64,000 nucleotides of DNA. Origin: an uncultured Hungatella sp. (GTDB taxonomy: Bacteria > Bacillota > Clostridia > Lachnospirales > Lachnospiraceae). The notes under the pieces were generated by a model, which did not search any database, was not told the DNA's origin, and saw only the letters and a list, made by a program, of their open reading frames with translations. Every line of letters starts with the position of its first letter. Within the stretch, counting starts at the first letter, position 1. Made by a program: the position numbers and the translations under genes. The stretch spans positions 1-64,000 of the forward strand of contig CAMUJH010000004.1 in assembly GCA_947089145.1 (NCBI GenBank), in the 5' to 3' direction. Shown in pieces: positions 53,517 to 61,869 of this stretch.

Positions 53517-55130
53517 TTGGAGAAAGCAAAAGAAACGTATGTCCTGAAAATGGACAACATCGCCAAGGAGTATTACGGCAACCGGGTGCTTAAGGGAGTA
53601 AACCTGCATATCCGTCCAGGAGAGATTCATGCCCTGATGGGGGAGAACGGCGCCGGGAAGTCTACGCTGATGAACATTCTTTTCGGAATGCCTGTGATTC
53701 ACACCACCGGAGGCTATGAGGGCACCATAGAGGTAAACGGGAAGCCCGTGAACATTGATACCCCCTTAAAGGCAATGGAACTGGGAATCGGAATGGTGCA
53801 TCAGGAATTTATGCTGATTCCAGGATTCAGCGTGACAGAAAACATCAAGGTGGGGCGTGAAAAGACCGTGGCGAATCTTGTAAGCCGCCTGTTTGGCCCT
53901 TCTATGGAGTCGCTGGATTTTAAGGCCATGAGAAAGGATGCGAAAAAGGCATTAAAGACCATCGGGCTGCAGATCGAGGAGTATGTCAAGGTGGCAGGGC
54001 TTCCGGTGGGCTATATGCAGTTTATCGAGATTGCCAGGGAACTTGACAAGACCGGGATTCAGATCCTGGTTTTTGACGAGCCAACGGCAGTTTTGACAGA
54101 GTCCGAGGCGGAACGGCTTCTGGAGGCCATGCGGGTCATCTCTTCTCAGGGAATTGCAATTATCTTCATTACCCACCGTCTGGACGAGGTTATGGCAGTT
54201 GCAGATTCCATGACGATCCTGCGGGACGGCGAATTTGTGGCCAGGAAAGAGATTAAGGATACGGATGTAGTAGAGATTGCGGAGCTGATGATCGGCCGCA
54301 AGATGGAAAAGCTGGTGGATCGCGATGAAGAGGACAATCGGACCATTGATGAGAGCCAGATTGCGGTAAGTATGAGAAACTATAAGGTGAATATGCCAGG
54401 CGAGCAGGTAAAGGGGATAGACCTGGATATCAGGAAGGGCGAGATCTTCGGAATCGGCGGCCTGGCAGGCCAGGGAAAGCTGGGAATTCCCAACGGAATC
54501 ATGGGGCTTTACAAGACAGAAGGCCAGGTGAAGATCAACGGCGCGGAATTGAACTTAAACAAACTTGGTGATGCCCTTGACCACAAGGTGGCCTTTGTGT
54601 CCGAGGACAGGAGAGGCGTAGGCCTTCTGTTGGATGAAAGCATTGAGCAGAACATTATTTTTTCCGCCATGCAGACCAACGGGAAATTTCTGAAAAAGGT
54701 TGCCTGGATGAGCCTGTACGACGCTGCGGCAGGCAAAAGCCATGCGGAGGAGATGGTCAAGACCCTGGATATCCGGTGCACGGGGATCAGGCAGCCGGCA
54801 GGGGCCCTTTCAGGCGGAAACCAGCAGAAAGTGTGCCTGGCAAGGGCGCTGACATTGGAGCCGGATATTTTGTTTGTGTCAGAGCCTACCAGAGGAATAG
54901 ACATCGGCGCCAAGAAGCTGGTGCTGGAGTATCTGGCCAAGCTGAACAAGGAGCAGGGCATGACCGTGATTATTGTGTCTTCAGAGCTTATGGAACTGCG
55001 GTCAGTGGCCGACCGGATCGGGATAGTGTCTGACGGAAAGCTGGCGTGTATCTTAAAGCCGGATGACTCTGATGCGGACTTTGGCCTTGCCATGTCCGGT
55101 GCGTGGAAGGGAGGAAGAAAAGATGCGTAA
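53517..55130 (+). CDS. ABC transporter ATP-binding protein, two-domain sugar/nucleoside type
   Basis: 537 residues with two ABC domains. Domain 1 has Walker A 'GENGAGKSTLMNILFG' (about 42-57) and Walker B 'ILVFDEPTAVLTESEAERLL'. Domain 2 (from about 280) has the degenerate Walker A 'GGLAGQGKLGIPNG' usual for this family, signature 'LSGGNQQKVCLARAL' and Walker B 'ILFVSEPTRGIDIG'. Walker B here ends SEPTRG rather than DEPTRG. It energises the two permeases downstream. It starts at TTG with AGAGGT 7 nt upstream. It overlaps the next gene by 8 bp. Confidence 0.9.
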   Translation: MEKAKETYVLKMDNIAKEYYGNRVLKGVNLHIRPGEIHALMGENGAGKSTLMNILFGMPVIHTTGGYEGTIEVNGKPVNIDTPLKAMELGIGMVHQEFMLIPGFSVTENIKVGREKTVANLVSRLFGPSMESLDFKAMRKDAKKALKTIGLQIEEYVKVAGLPVGYMQFIEIARELDKTGIQILVFDEPTAVLTESEAERLLEAMRVISSQGIAIIFITHRLDEVMAVADSMTILRDGEFVARKEIKDTDVVEIAELMIGRKMEKLVDRDEEDNRTIDESQIAVSMRNYKVNMPGEQVKGIDLDIRKGEIFGIGGLAGQGKLGIPNGIMGLYKTEGQVKINGAELNLNKLGDALDHKVAFVSEDRRGVGLLLDESIEQNIIFSAMQTNGKFLKKVAWMSLYDAAAGKSHAEEMVKTLDIRCTGIRQPAGALSGGNQQKVCLARALTLEPDILFVSEPTRGIDIGAKKLVLEYLAKLNKEQGMTVIIVSSELMELRSVADRIGIVSDGKLACILKPDDSDADFGLAMSGAWKGGRKDA

Positions 55131-56214
55131 TCCATTGAAACCATTGGTGGAAAAGTTCGGGCTTCCCCGGGTTATTATTGTTTCATTCTTTCTGTTTCTC
55201 ATAGCGGCGGCGGGAATGTTCCACATGAACCTGATGCAGCTGTTAAGCGACTGTTTAAGGCGCTGGGGAATGTACGGAATTCTTGCTCTGGCCATGGTGC
55301 CTGCGGTGCAGTGCGGAATCGGGCTGAACTTTGGTATTTCCATGGGAATCGTAGGCGGGCTTTTAGGCGGTTTGATCGTGATCCAGTTTCGGGTGGCCGA
55401 GAATCCGGCTCTTGTGGCTATCCATCCTCTGTTTGCCATGTGGGTGGCAGTCCTGCTGGCCATTGTCATCGGCGTGATACTGGCTACGGGAATCGGATAT
55501 CTGTATGGCCTGCTGCTGAACCGGGTCAAAGGCTCGGAGATGACGGTTACCACCTATGTGGGATTTTCCATTATCGCTTTCATGAATATGATGTGGATGC
55601 TGCTTCCCTTTACAGATGGAGAGCTGATTTGGCCTAATGCGGGGAAGGGACTTAGAAATACCATCTCTCTGGCAGCCTCTTTCAGCAATGTTATGAATAA
55701 GACGCTGGCATTCAGCATAGCAGGCGTTACGGTTCCAACAGGGCTTTTGCTGTTTTTCTTCCTCATGTGTTTTCTGGTGTGGCTGTTTATGCGCTCCAAA
55801 ACAGGCATGGCCATGAGCGCGGCGGGGGCCAACCCTATGTTTGCCACGGCAGCGGGAATCAATGTGAATAAGATGCGCATTATCGGCACAGTGCTTTCTA
55901 CAGTGCTGGCGGCTGTGGGAATCCTTGTATATGCCCAGGGATTCGGATTTATCCAGCTTTATAACGGGCCTATGATGATGGGATTTACGTCTGTGGCAGC
56001 GGTTCTTATCGGAGGGGCAAGCCCAAGAAAGGCCAGAATCGCCCATGTGCTTATCGGAACGTTTCTGTTCCAGGGGATCATGGCGCTAGGCCTTCCTGTG
56101 GCCAACCAGTTTATACCAGAGTCCAACCTTTCGGAGGTTGCCCGTCTGATTATCTCCAACGGCATTATTATCTATGCTTTAAGCCAGGTGAAAGGAGGAA
56201 GCGGACGTGAATAA
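55123..56214 (+). CDS. ABC transporter permease 1
   Basis: 363 residues with about nine membrane helices of the BPD_transp_2 family ('GIGLNFGISMGIVGGLLGGL', 'GANPMFATAAGINVNKMRII', 'VAAVLIGGASPRKARIAHVL'). The ATG at 55123 overlaps the ATPase stop, with GGGAGGA 7 nt upstream; an earlier frame start at 55063 is inside the ATPase gene and unlikely. Its end overlaps the next permease by 8 bp. Confidence 0.88.
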   Translation: MRNPLKPLVEKFGLPRVIIVSFFLFLIAAAGMFHMNLMQLLSDCLRRWGMYGILALAMVPAVQCGIGLNFGISMGIVGGLLGGLIVIQFRVAENPALVAIHPLFAMWVAVLLAIVIGVILATGIGYLYGLLLNRVKGSEMTVTTYVGFSIIAFMNMMWMLLPFTDGELIWPNAGKGLRNTISLAASFSNVMNKTLAFSIAGVTVPTGLLLFFFLMCFLVWLFMRSKTGMAMSAAGANPMFATAAGINVNKMRIIGTVLSTVLAAVGILVYAQGFGFIQLYNGPMMMGFTSVAAVLIGGASPRKARIAHVLIGTFLFQGIMALGLPVANQFIPESNLSEVARLIISNGIIIYALSQVKGGSGRE

Positions 56215-57694
56215 GAAATCAAAGTTTAATGTGAGGGATTTTCTGTTCCAGAATAAAGTGGTTTTCATGTTCCTGGTGCTGTGCGTCGGCGCTACCATTG
56301 CTTCCAAGCAGCCTCTTACGTTTGTGATTCCGGAACTGTTTACCCGTATTGCCAGGAACTCGTTTATTGTTTTGTCCCTGATCATTCCGGTTATCGCAGG
56401 CATGGGGCTGAACTTCGGCATTGTAATCGGAGCCATGGCAGCTCAGGTGGCCATTTTCCTGACCACCTACTGGGGCATGACCGGCTTTGGGGGATTTGCC
56501 GCCACGGTGGCCCTCTCAACGCCCATAGCCGTGTTCTTTGGATTCCTGGTGGGCAAGCTGTTTAACTATATGAAGGGCAATGAGATGATCGGCGGCCTGG
56601 TGCTGGGATATTTTGCAGAGGGGCTTTACCAGCTGCTGTTCCTGTTTATATTCGGCGGCGTGATCAAAATGAATAATCCGGATCTGATGATCTCCACAGG
56701 CGCTGGCGTGAAAAATACCATTGACCTTAAAGATACCGTAAAGTATGCGCTGGATACCGTGCCCATGCTGACAATTGTTGAAGTGGGCTTCTATGCGGTT
56801 ATTCTTGGGCTTGTGTGCTCGGCGGCATTTAAGATGGCAAAGAAGCAGGAGGTGGACTGGAAGTCTGTAGCGATCAAGGCCGCTGCGGCAGCAGTGATTT
56901 ACGGGCTGACCTTTATAAAGCCGGTGGAGCGGTTCTTATCTGCTGACCGTCTGCTTCTGCTTTCCGCAGTAGAGCTTGGATGCCTGGTGACGGTTTTATG
57001 GCAGGTGTTTCAGTTTGCAAAGTGGAAAGTGCAGAGCAGCAAGGCAGATGAGGATGCCAGCCCGGAGCCGTTTAACATGCATAAGGCCATTGCTTATGGG
57101 GCTTTGGCAGCAGTGGTCTATGGATTGACATATGTTCCTACATTATATAATGTGCTGATTGCCGTAAGGCTTCCGGTAATGACTTATCTGTGCATCGGCG
57201 GGCTGTGCTGCTTTAACAATATTCTTATGAAGACCCGCCTGGGCCAGAACATGAGAACTGTGGGACAGAGCCGCACCGTGGCCAATGCGGCAGGCATTAA
57301 TGTGGATAAGACCCGTATTATTGCCATGATCTTTTCTACGGTGCTGGCATGCTGGGGACAGCTGATTTTCCTGCAGAATGTGGGGACGCTGTCTACCTAC
57401 GGGGCCCACACTCAGGTAGGGCAGTTTGCTATTGCAGCCCTTCTGGTAGGAGGAGCTTCCGTGCAGAATGCTACCAATAAGCAGGCGCTGCTGGGAATTG
57501 TGCTGTTCCATACATTGTTTATCGTGTCGCCTCTGGCCGGCAAGGAATTGTTCGGCGACCCGGCTATCGGTGAGTATTTCCGCGTGTTTGTGTCTTATGG
57601 CGTTATTGCCATGTCGCTGGCTATGCATGCCTGGAAAAAGGCAGCCAAGCCTAAGGAGGAAACAGACGGAGAGAGAACTGCGGAGGCGGCTTAA
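56207..57694 (+). CDS. ABC transporter permease 2
   Basis: 495 residues, longer than permease 1 because of extra central helices and a charged cytoplasmic loop near 280. Family blocks are 'GMGLNFGIVIGAMAAQVAIF', 'QSRTVANAAGINVDKTRIIA' and 'AIAALLVGGASVQNATNKQA'. It starts at GTG with AAAGGAGG upstream. Forms the channel with permease 1. A strong terminator follows. Confidence 0.88.
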   Translation: MNKKSKFNVRDFLFQNKVVFMFLVLCVGATIASKQPLTFVIPELFTRIARNSFIVLSLIIPVIAGMGLNFGIVIGAMAAQVAIFLTTYWGMTGFGGFAATVALSTPIAVFFGFLVGKLFNYMKGNEMIGGLVLGYFAEGLYQLLFLFIFGGVIKMNNPDLMISTGAGVKNTIDLKDTVKYALDTVPMLTIVEVGFYAVILGLVCSAAFKMAKKQEVDWKSVAIKAAAAAVIYGLTFIKPVERFLSADRLLLLSAVELGCLVTVLWQVFQFAKWKVQSSKADEDASPEPFNMHKAIAYGALAAVVYGLTYVPTLYNVLIAVRLPVMTYLCIGGLCCFNNILMKTRLGQNMRTVGQSRTVANAAGINVDKTRIIAMIFSTVLACWGQLIFLQNVGTLSTYGAHTQVGQFAIAALLVGGASVQNATNKQALLGIVLFHTLFIVSPLAGKELFGDPAIGEYFRVFVSYGVIAMSLAMHAWKKAAKPKEETDGERTAEAA

Positions 57695-57721
57695 AAGTTT
57701 TTATGTGATGGTTTAAGGAGA

Positions 57722-57766
57722 AAAGGGTCCCCCCTGGCTTGATTGAAGGCCAGGGGGGACCTTTTG
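57722..57766 (+). terminator. Terminator of the ABC transporter operon
   Basis: GGTCCCCCCTGGC pairs perfectly with GCCAGGGGGGACC (13 bp), flanked by AAAAG and CTTTT. Confidence 0.85.
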
Positions 57767-57781
57767 GTTACTGTTTGCAGG

Positions 57782-57809
57782 CCGGTTGTTCACCACGCTG
57801 AACAACCGG
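57782..57809. repeat. Perfect 11-bp hairpin without T-run
   Basis: CCGGTTGTTCA (57782-57792) and TGAACAACCGG (57799-57809) with a 6-nt loop, directly after the terminator and before the defence-like gene pair. Confidence 0.55.
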
Positions 57810-57862
57810 GAGGATGCACATAATGGCCGGAATCTTTTGCGAATGCTTTTTATGTATATGGC

Positions 57863-57891
57863 TTGACAGGACTCTCACGGTGGTGTAAAAA
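57863..57891 (+). promoter_or_regulatory. Promoter of the ATPase/HNH pair
   Basis: TTGACA (57863-57868), 17-bp spacer, TAAAAA (57886-57891). Confidence 0.5.
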
Positions 57892-57949
57892 TAGTACAAG
57901 GCAATGACAGGGTCGAAGCGGTATTTTAGATTGATATCGGAGGGATAAA

Positions 57950-59206
57950 ATGGAGCAGCTGTTTATAACGAATATAACCATTAAAAAAGTGCGGCATTTA
58001 CATGATATTACAATTCCGTTGTCGAATAAAGGAATCAGACATTTAATATTGACAGGAAAAAATGGAAGCGGTAAGACAAGCGTAACGGAAGCTTTGGCGA
58101 ACTATATCAGCCATGTATGTACGGATAAATATTTTGAAGATAGGCAGGAGTGGACGGACAGTGCTGAAAAGCAAAAAGATCTGGCGCTGCAAAAGAAAGA
58201 AAGTGAAGCTGAGTATTTAATGTTAAAGGCGTGTTATGATGAAAGAAGGGAGGATTTAGACAACAGCAGGTGCGGCTTAGATATAGAGTTTAACCATAGC
58301 ATCAGCAGTATCATAGAACTGTCAAAAAAATACCATTATATATTAGCTTATTATAAGTCAGACAGAATATTTCAGGCAGTGCAGCCAAGGTATGTTGAAA
58401 AGGTACAGTTTAAAGACCAATATGGATTGACGGAATTTCCCCGCAGCGAATTTGTAAAATATTTGTTAGACTTGAAGATGACAGAGGCATTGGCAAGAAA
58501 TAATAAGAAAACAGAGAAGGCAGACGAAATTCAAAAATGGTTTGAAAGCTTAGAACAGCTTTTAAGGCAAATATTTGCTGATGAAACGGTACAATTAGTA
58601 TTTGACGAGGATACCTTTGAATTTCATATTCTGCAGAGAGGAAAAGAGCCTTTTGACTTTAACACGCTGTCTGGCGGTTATCAGGCAGTGCTGGATATTG
58701 TACTGGATCTTATGATGCGGATGCAGAATCAGACCCGCCGGTCTTTTTCCTTTCATCTGCCGGGAATTGTGCTGATTGACGAGATAGAGACACATCTGCA
58801 TTTGGAACTGCAAAAGAATATTATGCCTATGCTGACATTCATCTTTCCTAACATTCAGTTCATAGTAACTTCCCATTCTCCTTTTATTTTAAACAGTTTG
58901 GAAAACGCCGTAATTTATGATTTGGAAAGCCGCCTTTTAGTCAGAGAGGGATTGGAGAATATACCATATGACGGGATTGTGGAAGGGTATTTTGGTGCTG
59001 ACAAGCTGTCTAAGATTCTGAAGAGGAAATTTGAGCGTTATAAAGAATTGACAGAAAAGGAGAGGCTGTCAGATGATGAGCTAAACGAAATCGCAGAACT
59101 GGAATTATATTTAGACGAGATTCCTGATTATCTTGGACTTGATATTGCAACGGAATACGAAAGATTGAAGCTTGAATTTATGAATCGGGAGGATACAGAT
59201 GGTTAA
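57950..59206 (+). CDS. AAA/ABC-type ATPase, Septu PtuA-like
   Basis: 418 residues. Walker A 'GKNGSGKT' (36-43), a helical and coiled middle part (about 75-210), the ABC-like signature 'LSGGYQ' (240-245), Walker B 'IVLIDEIE' (273-280) and H-loop 'TSHSPF'. This is the OLD/SMC-like ATPase layout of defence ATPases. Directly coupled (ATG of the next gene inside its stop region) to an HNH nuclease gene, the pairing of Septu (PtuA-PtuB) systems and of retron effector modules. No reverse transcriptase is present, so a stand-alone Septu-like system is the better reading. Defence role inferred. Confidence 0.75.
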   Translation: MEQLFITNITIKKVRHLHDITIPLSNKGIRHLILTGKNGSGKTSVTEALANYISHVCTDKYFEDRQEWTDSAEKQKDLALQKKESEAEYLMLKACYDERREDLDNSRCGLDIEFNHSISSIIELSKKYHYILAYYKSDRIFQAVQPRYVEKVQFKDQYGLTEFPRSEFVKYLLDLKMTEALARNNKKTEKADEIQKWFESLEQLLRQIFADETVQLVFDEDTFEFHILQRGKEPFDFNTLSGGYQAVLDIVLDLMMRMQNQTRRSFSFHLPGIVLIDEIETHLHLELQKNIMPMLTFIFPNIQFIVTSHSPFILNSLENAVIYDLESRLLVREGLENIPYDGIVEGYFGADKLSKILKRKFERYKELTEKERLSDDELNEIAELELYLDEIPDYLGLDIATEYERLKLEFMNREDTDG

Positions 59207-59867
59207 AATAAAGCGTTCTTTTCCGGCACCTGAATCATTGGCAGAGGAGGCAGGGAAAGCGGGCGGAAAATATGATAGGTAGGATGTGGTGGAGAGGCTG
59301 AAAAAGGATTTTCATAATAAGTGCTATATTTGTGAAATGAAAGAACTGCAGGACCCTAATGTAGAGCATTTGCTTCCTCATAAAAACGGAAAGTATCCAG
59401 AAAGAAAATTTGACTGGGAAAACCTTTTCTGGTCCTGCGGGCATTGCAACGGAATCAAGAATAACAGTAAATACGATAAGGGAATCATAGATTGCTGCAG
59501 AGAGGACCCGGAAAAATATCTGAATTTTCGGATTGAAAATAATAGGGTAGTTATTCATATGGAAGATTCAAGTGACGAAATGCAAAAAAGGACGGCATTA
59601 TTAATAGAAGAAACATTTTCTCTGAAAAACACGGGAATGAGAACATATACCAGTGATGAGCGATGGAAATTACTTCAAAGGGAAATGAATATCTTATATA
59701 AGCAGCTGGAAAAGATACATAATGTTCCTAACTCAAGGATTACAGTGAAAATGATTGGCAGCTTGTTAAGACGGGAATCGGCATTTGCAGCGTTTAAAAG
59801 ATGTTATGTACGTGATCATATTGCAGAGTATCCAGAGCTTGAACGGTATGTAAACCTGAATGATTAA
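59199..59867 (+). pseudogene. HNH endonuclease, Septu PtuB-like, with in-frame TAG at codon 28
   Basis: The frame from ATG 59199 (8-bp overlap with the ATPase gene) reads MVKIKRSFPAPESLAEEAGK, then AGGKYDR, then TAG at 59280-59282, then DVVERLKKDFHNKCYIC. The remaining frame is intact to 59867. It contains the HNH/zinc pattern 'CYICEMKELQDPNVEHLLPH', 'FWSCGHCNGIKNN' and the C-terminal 'RRESAFAAFKRC'. A Glu codon (GAG) is expected at the TAG, so one base change explains it. Translation may restart at GTG 59286 (AGGTAGGAT upstream), which would keep the whole HNH domain and lose only the first 29 residues. Whether it is active is open. Confidence 0.7.
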
Positions 59868-59986
59868 GGCTCAGAAATAAACCTGCTGGAAAAAGGCTGC
59901 GAAAAATCTCTGCCGGCTGCCCTGGATTTCTCATGGCGAAAGAATTTATATAAGAAATGATAAGAAAAATGTAAAAAAGTTAAGTA

Positions 59987-60015
59987 TTGATTTCTTTACG
60001 TGATTGAACCATAAT
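59987..60015 (+). promoter_or_regulatory. Promoter of the membrane protein gene at 60 kb
   Basis: TTGATT (59987-59992), 17-bp spacer, CATAAT (60010-60015). Confidence 0.5.
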
Positions 60016-60075
60016 AGAGTGAAAACATGCAGACAAGGTATTACTGGGAGTTTTGCGGGGAGAGGATTTGGGATT

Positions 60076-61554
60076 ATGGACAAAACGGTGTCAAACAGAG
60101 GAATCAGACGGCTATACTGGGCTGTCAGTGCGTGCTTTCTTGTGCTGGCAGCCTGGTTATATTGTAAAGAGGGGCCCTATGTAAAGATTATGGATATAAG
60201 CGCAGTGCCAAAATCCGGACAGATTCAGGCGGAGGTTCTGGCAGACGGGAAGAATATAAAAGTGTCATGCAAAGACAGGGACGTTAAACTGTTTGTGAAT
60301 GAAAGCAGCGAAGGTGACAAAACCTGCCTGATGCTCTATGGGGAGTGCGAGGAAAGCAGGGAAGGCTCCGTGACCATAAAAGTGGTCAGTGACAGTGATG
60401 ACTGGAAGGAGACATGGAACTGCCGGATGCTTGCCGGAACCCTGACGGGGGAGGCTAAGGTGCATGCAGCGGAAAACAGAGCCAGGAAGGCTTATTTATG
60501 GTTTTCCGGCCTGATGTTTCTCTTTTTTGGGGTCAGATGGTTTTGGGGAGAAAAGAGTAAGATCCAGAAGGAGTTGGAGGCTTACAGCAGCAGGGTCATA
60601 GAAAAACTTGGGCAGGAGCCGGGAATGGATAAATTTTGCAGAGACGGAAGGCGGCTGTGTGCAGCTTATGAGAAGCAGAAAGTGATTATGGTTTTACTGG
60701 TTTCCTGGGCTTGGGCGTTTTGGCTTTTCTGGGTGCTGCATGGAGCAAACCATGGAAGGTTTGATCAGGTATCCGGCGGGTGCCTGCGGGCATTGATTTT
60801 TGGGGCGGCTGCGGCAGGATGCCTGAAATTTGCCGCATCCATCAGATGGGGCGGTTTGAGCAAAGAAATTCTCACCGGGGACTGCCGTCCCGTTACAGCG
60901 GCTGCGGCATATCTGCTTATGGGAACTTATGGGATCGAAAGAAATTGGAGCCGGTTTCTTCTGTACCACAACGGGGCTTCCGGACTGTACCGCAGCGGCC
61001 ACTGCAGGGAGGCTTTGGAGATTTCCGATATGGCGTGGAAGATGCTGAAAAGGAAGCCCAGGGACTATATCGTATATGTGCACAGTTCCCTGAAATATCA
61101 ATGCTTTCAGGTTTTGGAGGAATTAGAGGCTGCAGAGCAGGAAAAACAGCGGATGGAGGCTTTGGTGGCACAGAACCCAGGGTGGAAAAGGAAAAAGAGC
61201 ATTCAGAGATTCCTTGGAATACAGGATATCTGCCAGCGGATAGAAGCCGGAGAGATAGAGCAGGCAGAGAAAAGCGCCCGGGAGATTTTGGGGCAGTGGA
61301 AGGAAGGATATTACCGGCTTCCGGTTCTGGGGCTCATGGCGGAGCTGAAGGAGTTTCTGGGCAAGGAGGAGGAAGCAGCAGAACTGCGGGAGGAGATTCT
61401 TGCCTTCAGCCCTGAAAACAAGGAAGTCCGGCAGGTTATGGGAGAGGGAAGATTAAGATACCGGGAGAAAAAGGCAAAAGCCTGGGACCCTGGGCTTTTG
61501 GTGATTGATGCAGTATGTCTGTGCGGGATTGCAGGGACGTTGTTTCTCATGTAG
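60076..61554 (+). CDS. Membrane protein of unknown function with TPR-like helical region
   Basis: 492 residues. One membrane helix near the N-terminus (about 13-30), an extracellular beta-rich segment to about 135, further helices at about 142-160, 215-235, 250-268 and at the extreme C-terminus. A helical region of about 300-470 rich in paired Ala/Leu/Glu resembles tetratricopeptide repeats ('SGHCREALEISDMAWKMLKR', 'AEKSAREILGQWKEG'). I do not recognise a named family. The start at 60076 is chosen for its GGGGAGAGGA; the frame opens at a TTG at 60004. Single gene with its own promoter. Confidence 0.65.
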   Translation: MDKTVSNRGIRRLYWAVSACFLVLAAWLYCKEGPYVKIMDISAVPKSGQIQAEVLADGKNIKVSCKDRDVKLFVNESSEGDKTCLMLYGECEESREGSVTIKVVSDSDDWKETWNCRMLAGTLTGEAKVHAAENRARKAYLWFSGLMFLFFGVRWFWGEKSKIQKELEAYSSRVIEKLGQEPGMDKFCRDGRRLCAAYEKQKVIMVLLVSWAWAFWLFWVLHGANHGRFDQVSGGCLRALIFGAAAAGCLKFAASIRWGGLSKEILTGDCRPVTAAAAYLLMGTYGIERNWSRFLLYHNGASGLYRSGHCREALEISDMAWKMLKRKPRDYIVYVHSSLKYQCFQVLEELEAAEQEKQRMEALVAQNPGWKRKKSIQRFLGIQDICQRIEAGEIEQAEKSAREILGQWKEGYYRLPVLGLMAELKEFLGKEEEAAELREEILAFSPENKEVRQVMGEGRLRYREKKAKAWDPGLLVIDAVCLCGIAGTLFLM

Positions 61555-61575
61555 GTTCTTGCTGCTGTTTACACT

Positions 61576-61755
61576 CAATGACACTTAGTTAAGCGAATTC
61601 TGCTTTTGCCTCATGGGCACCATCGCCTGTCAGGGTGAATCAATGCCGTGGAGAAGAGACTGGGGTTTCGGGCTCTTCGGAACGCTTGGCAATTCTGAAC
61701 CCTGACAGGCGATGGTGCCCATGGGGCCTGCGGCAACCTTAACTAACTGACATTG
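61576..61755. repeat. Large nested inverted-repeat element
   Basis: Outer arms of 18 bp (61576-61593 and 61738-61755) match at 16 of 18 positions. Inside them a perfect 25-bp pair (61612-61636 and 61699-61723) encloses a 62-nt loop, which holds smaller stems (GAAT/ATTC, TGCC/GGCA, GAAGAG/CTCTTC). Total about 180 bp without an ORF. Either a MITE-like element with terminal repeats or a structured RNA. A T-run (61768-61774) follows on the + strand. Confidence 0.7.
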
Positions 61756-61776
61756 GTTCACGCTTGATTTTTTTCT

Positions 61777-61805
61777 TTACGGAATGAGTTAGATCGTGCT
61801 ATACT
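61777..61805 (+). promoter_or_regulatory. Promoter of the PurF-like gene
   Basis: TTACGG (61777-61782), 17-bp spacer, TATACT (61800-61805). It lies just outside the inverted-repeat element. No purine-riboswitch core was recognised in the leader. Confidence 0.5.
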
Positions 61806-61869
61806 AATCTAGGTTCAGCCGACAAATAGAGAAAATATTTTTTAATAAACATAAAAAAGGAGAACGGAT

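Noticed and set aside
57950..59867. Retron effector module
   Set aside because: The ATPase-HNH pair resembles retron effectors, but no reverse transcriptase or msr/msd-like RNA lies nearby; a Septu-like system is the simpler call.
61780..61869. Purine riboswitch in front of the PurF-like gene
   Set aside because: The leader is only about 55-60 nt and lacks the conserved three-way-junction core.
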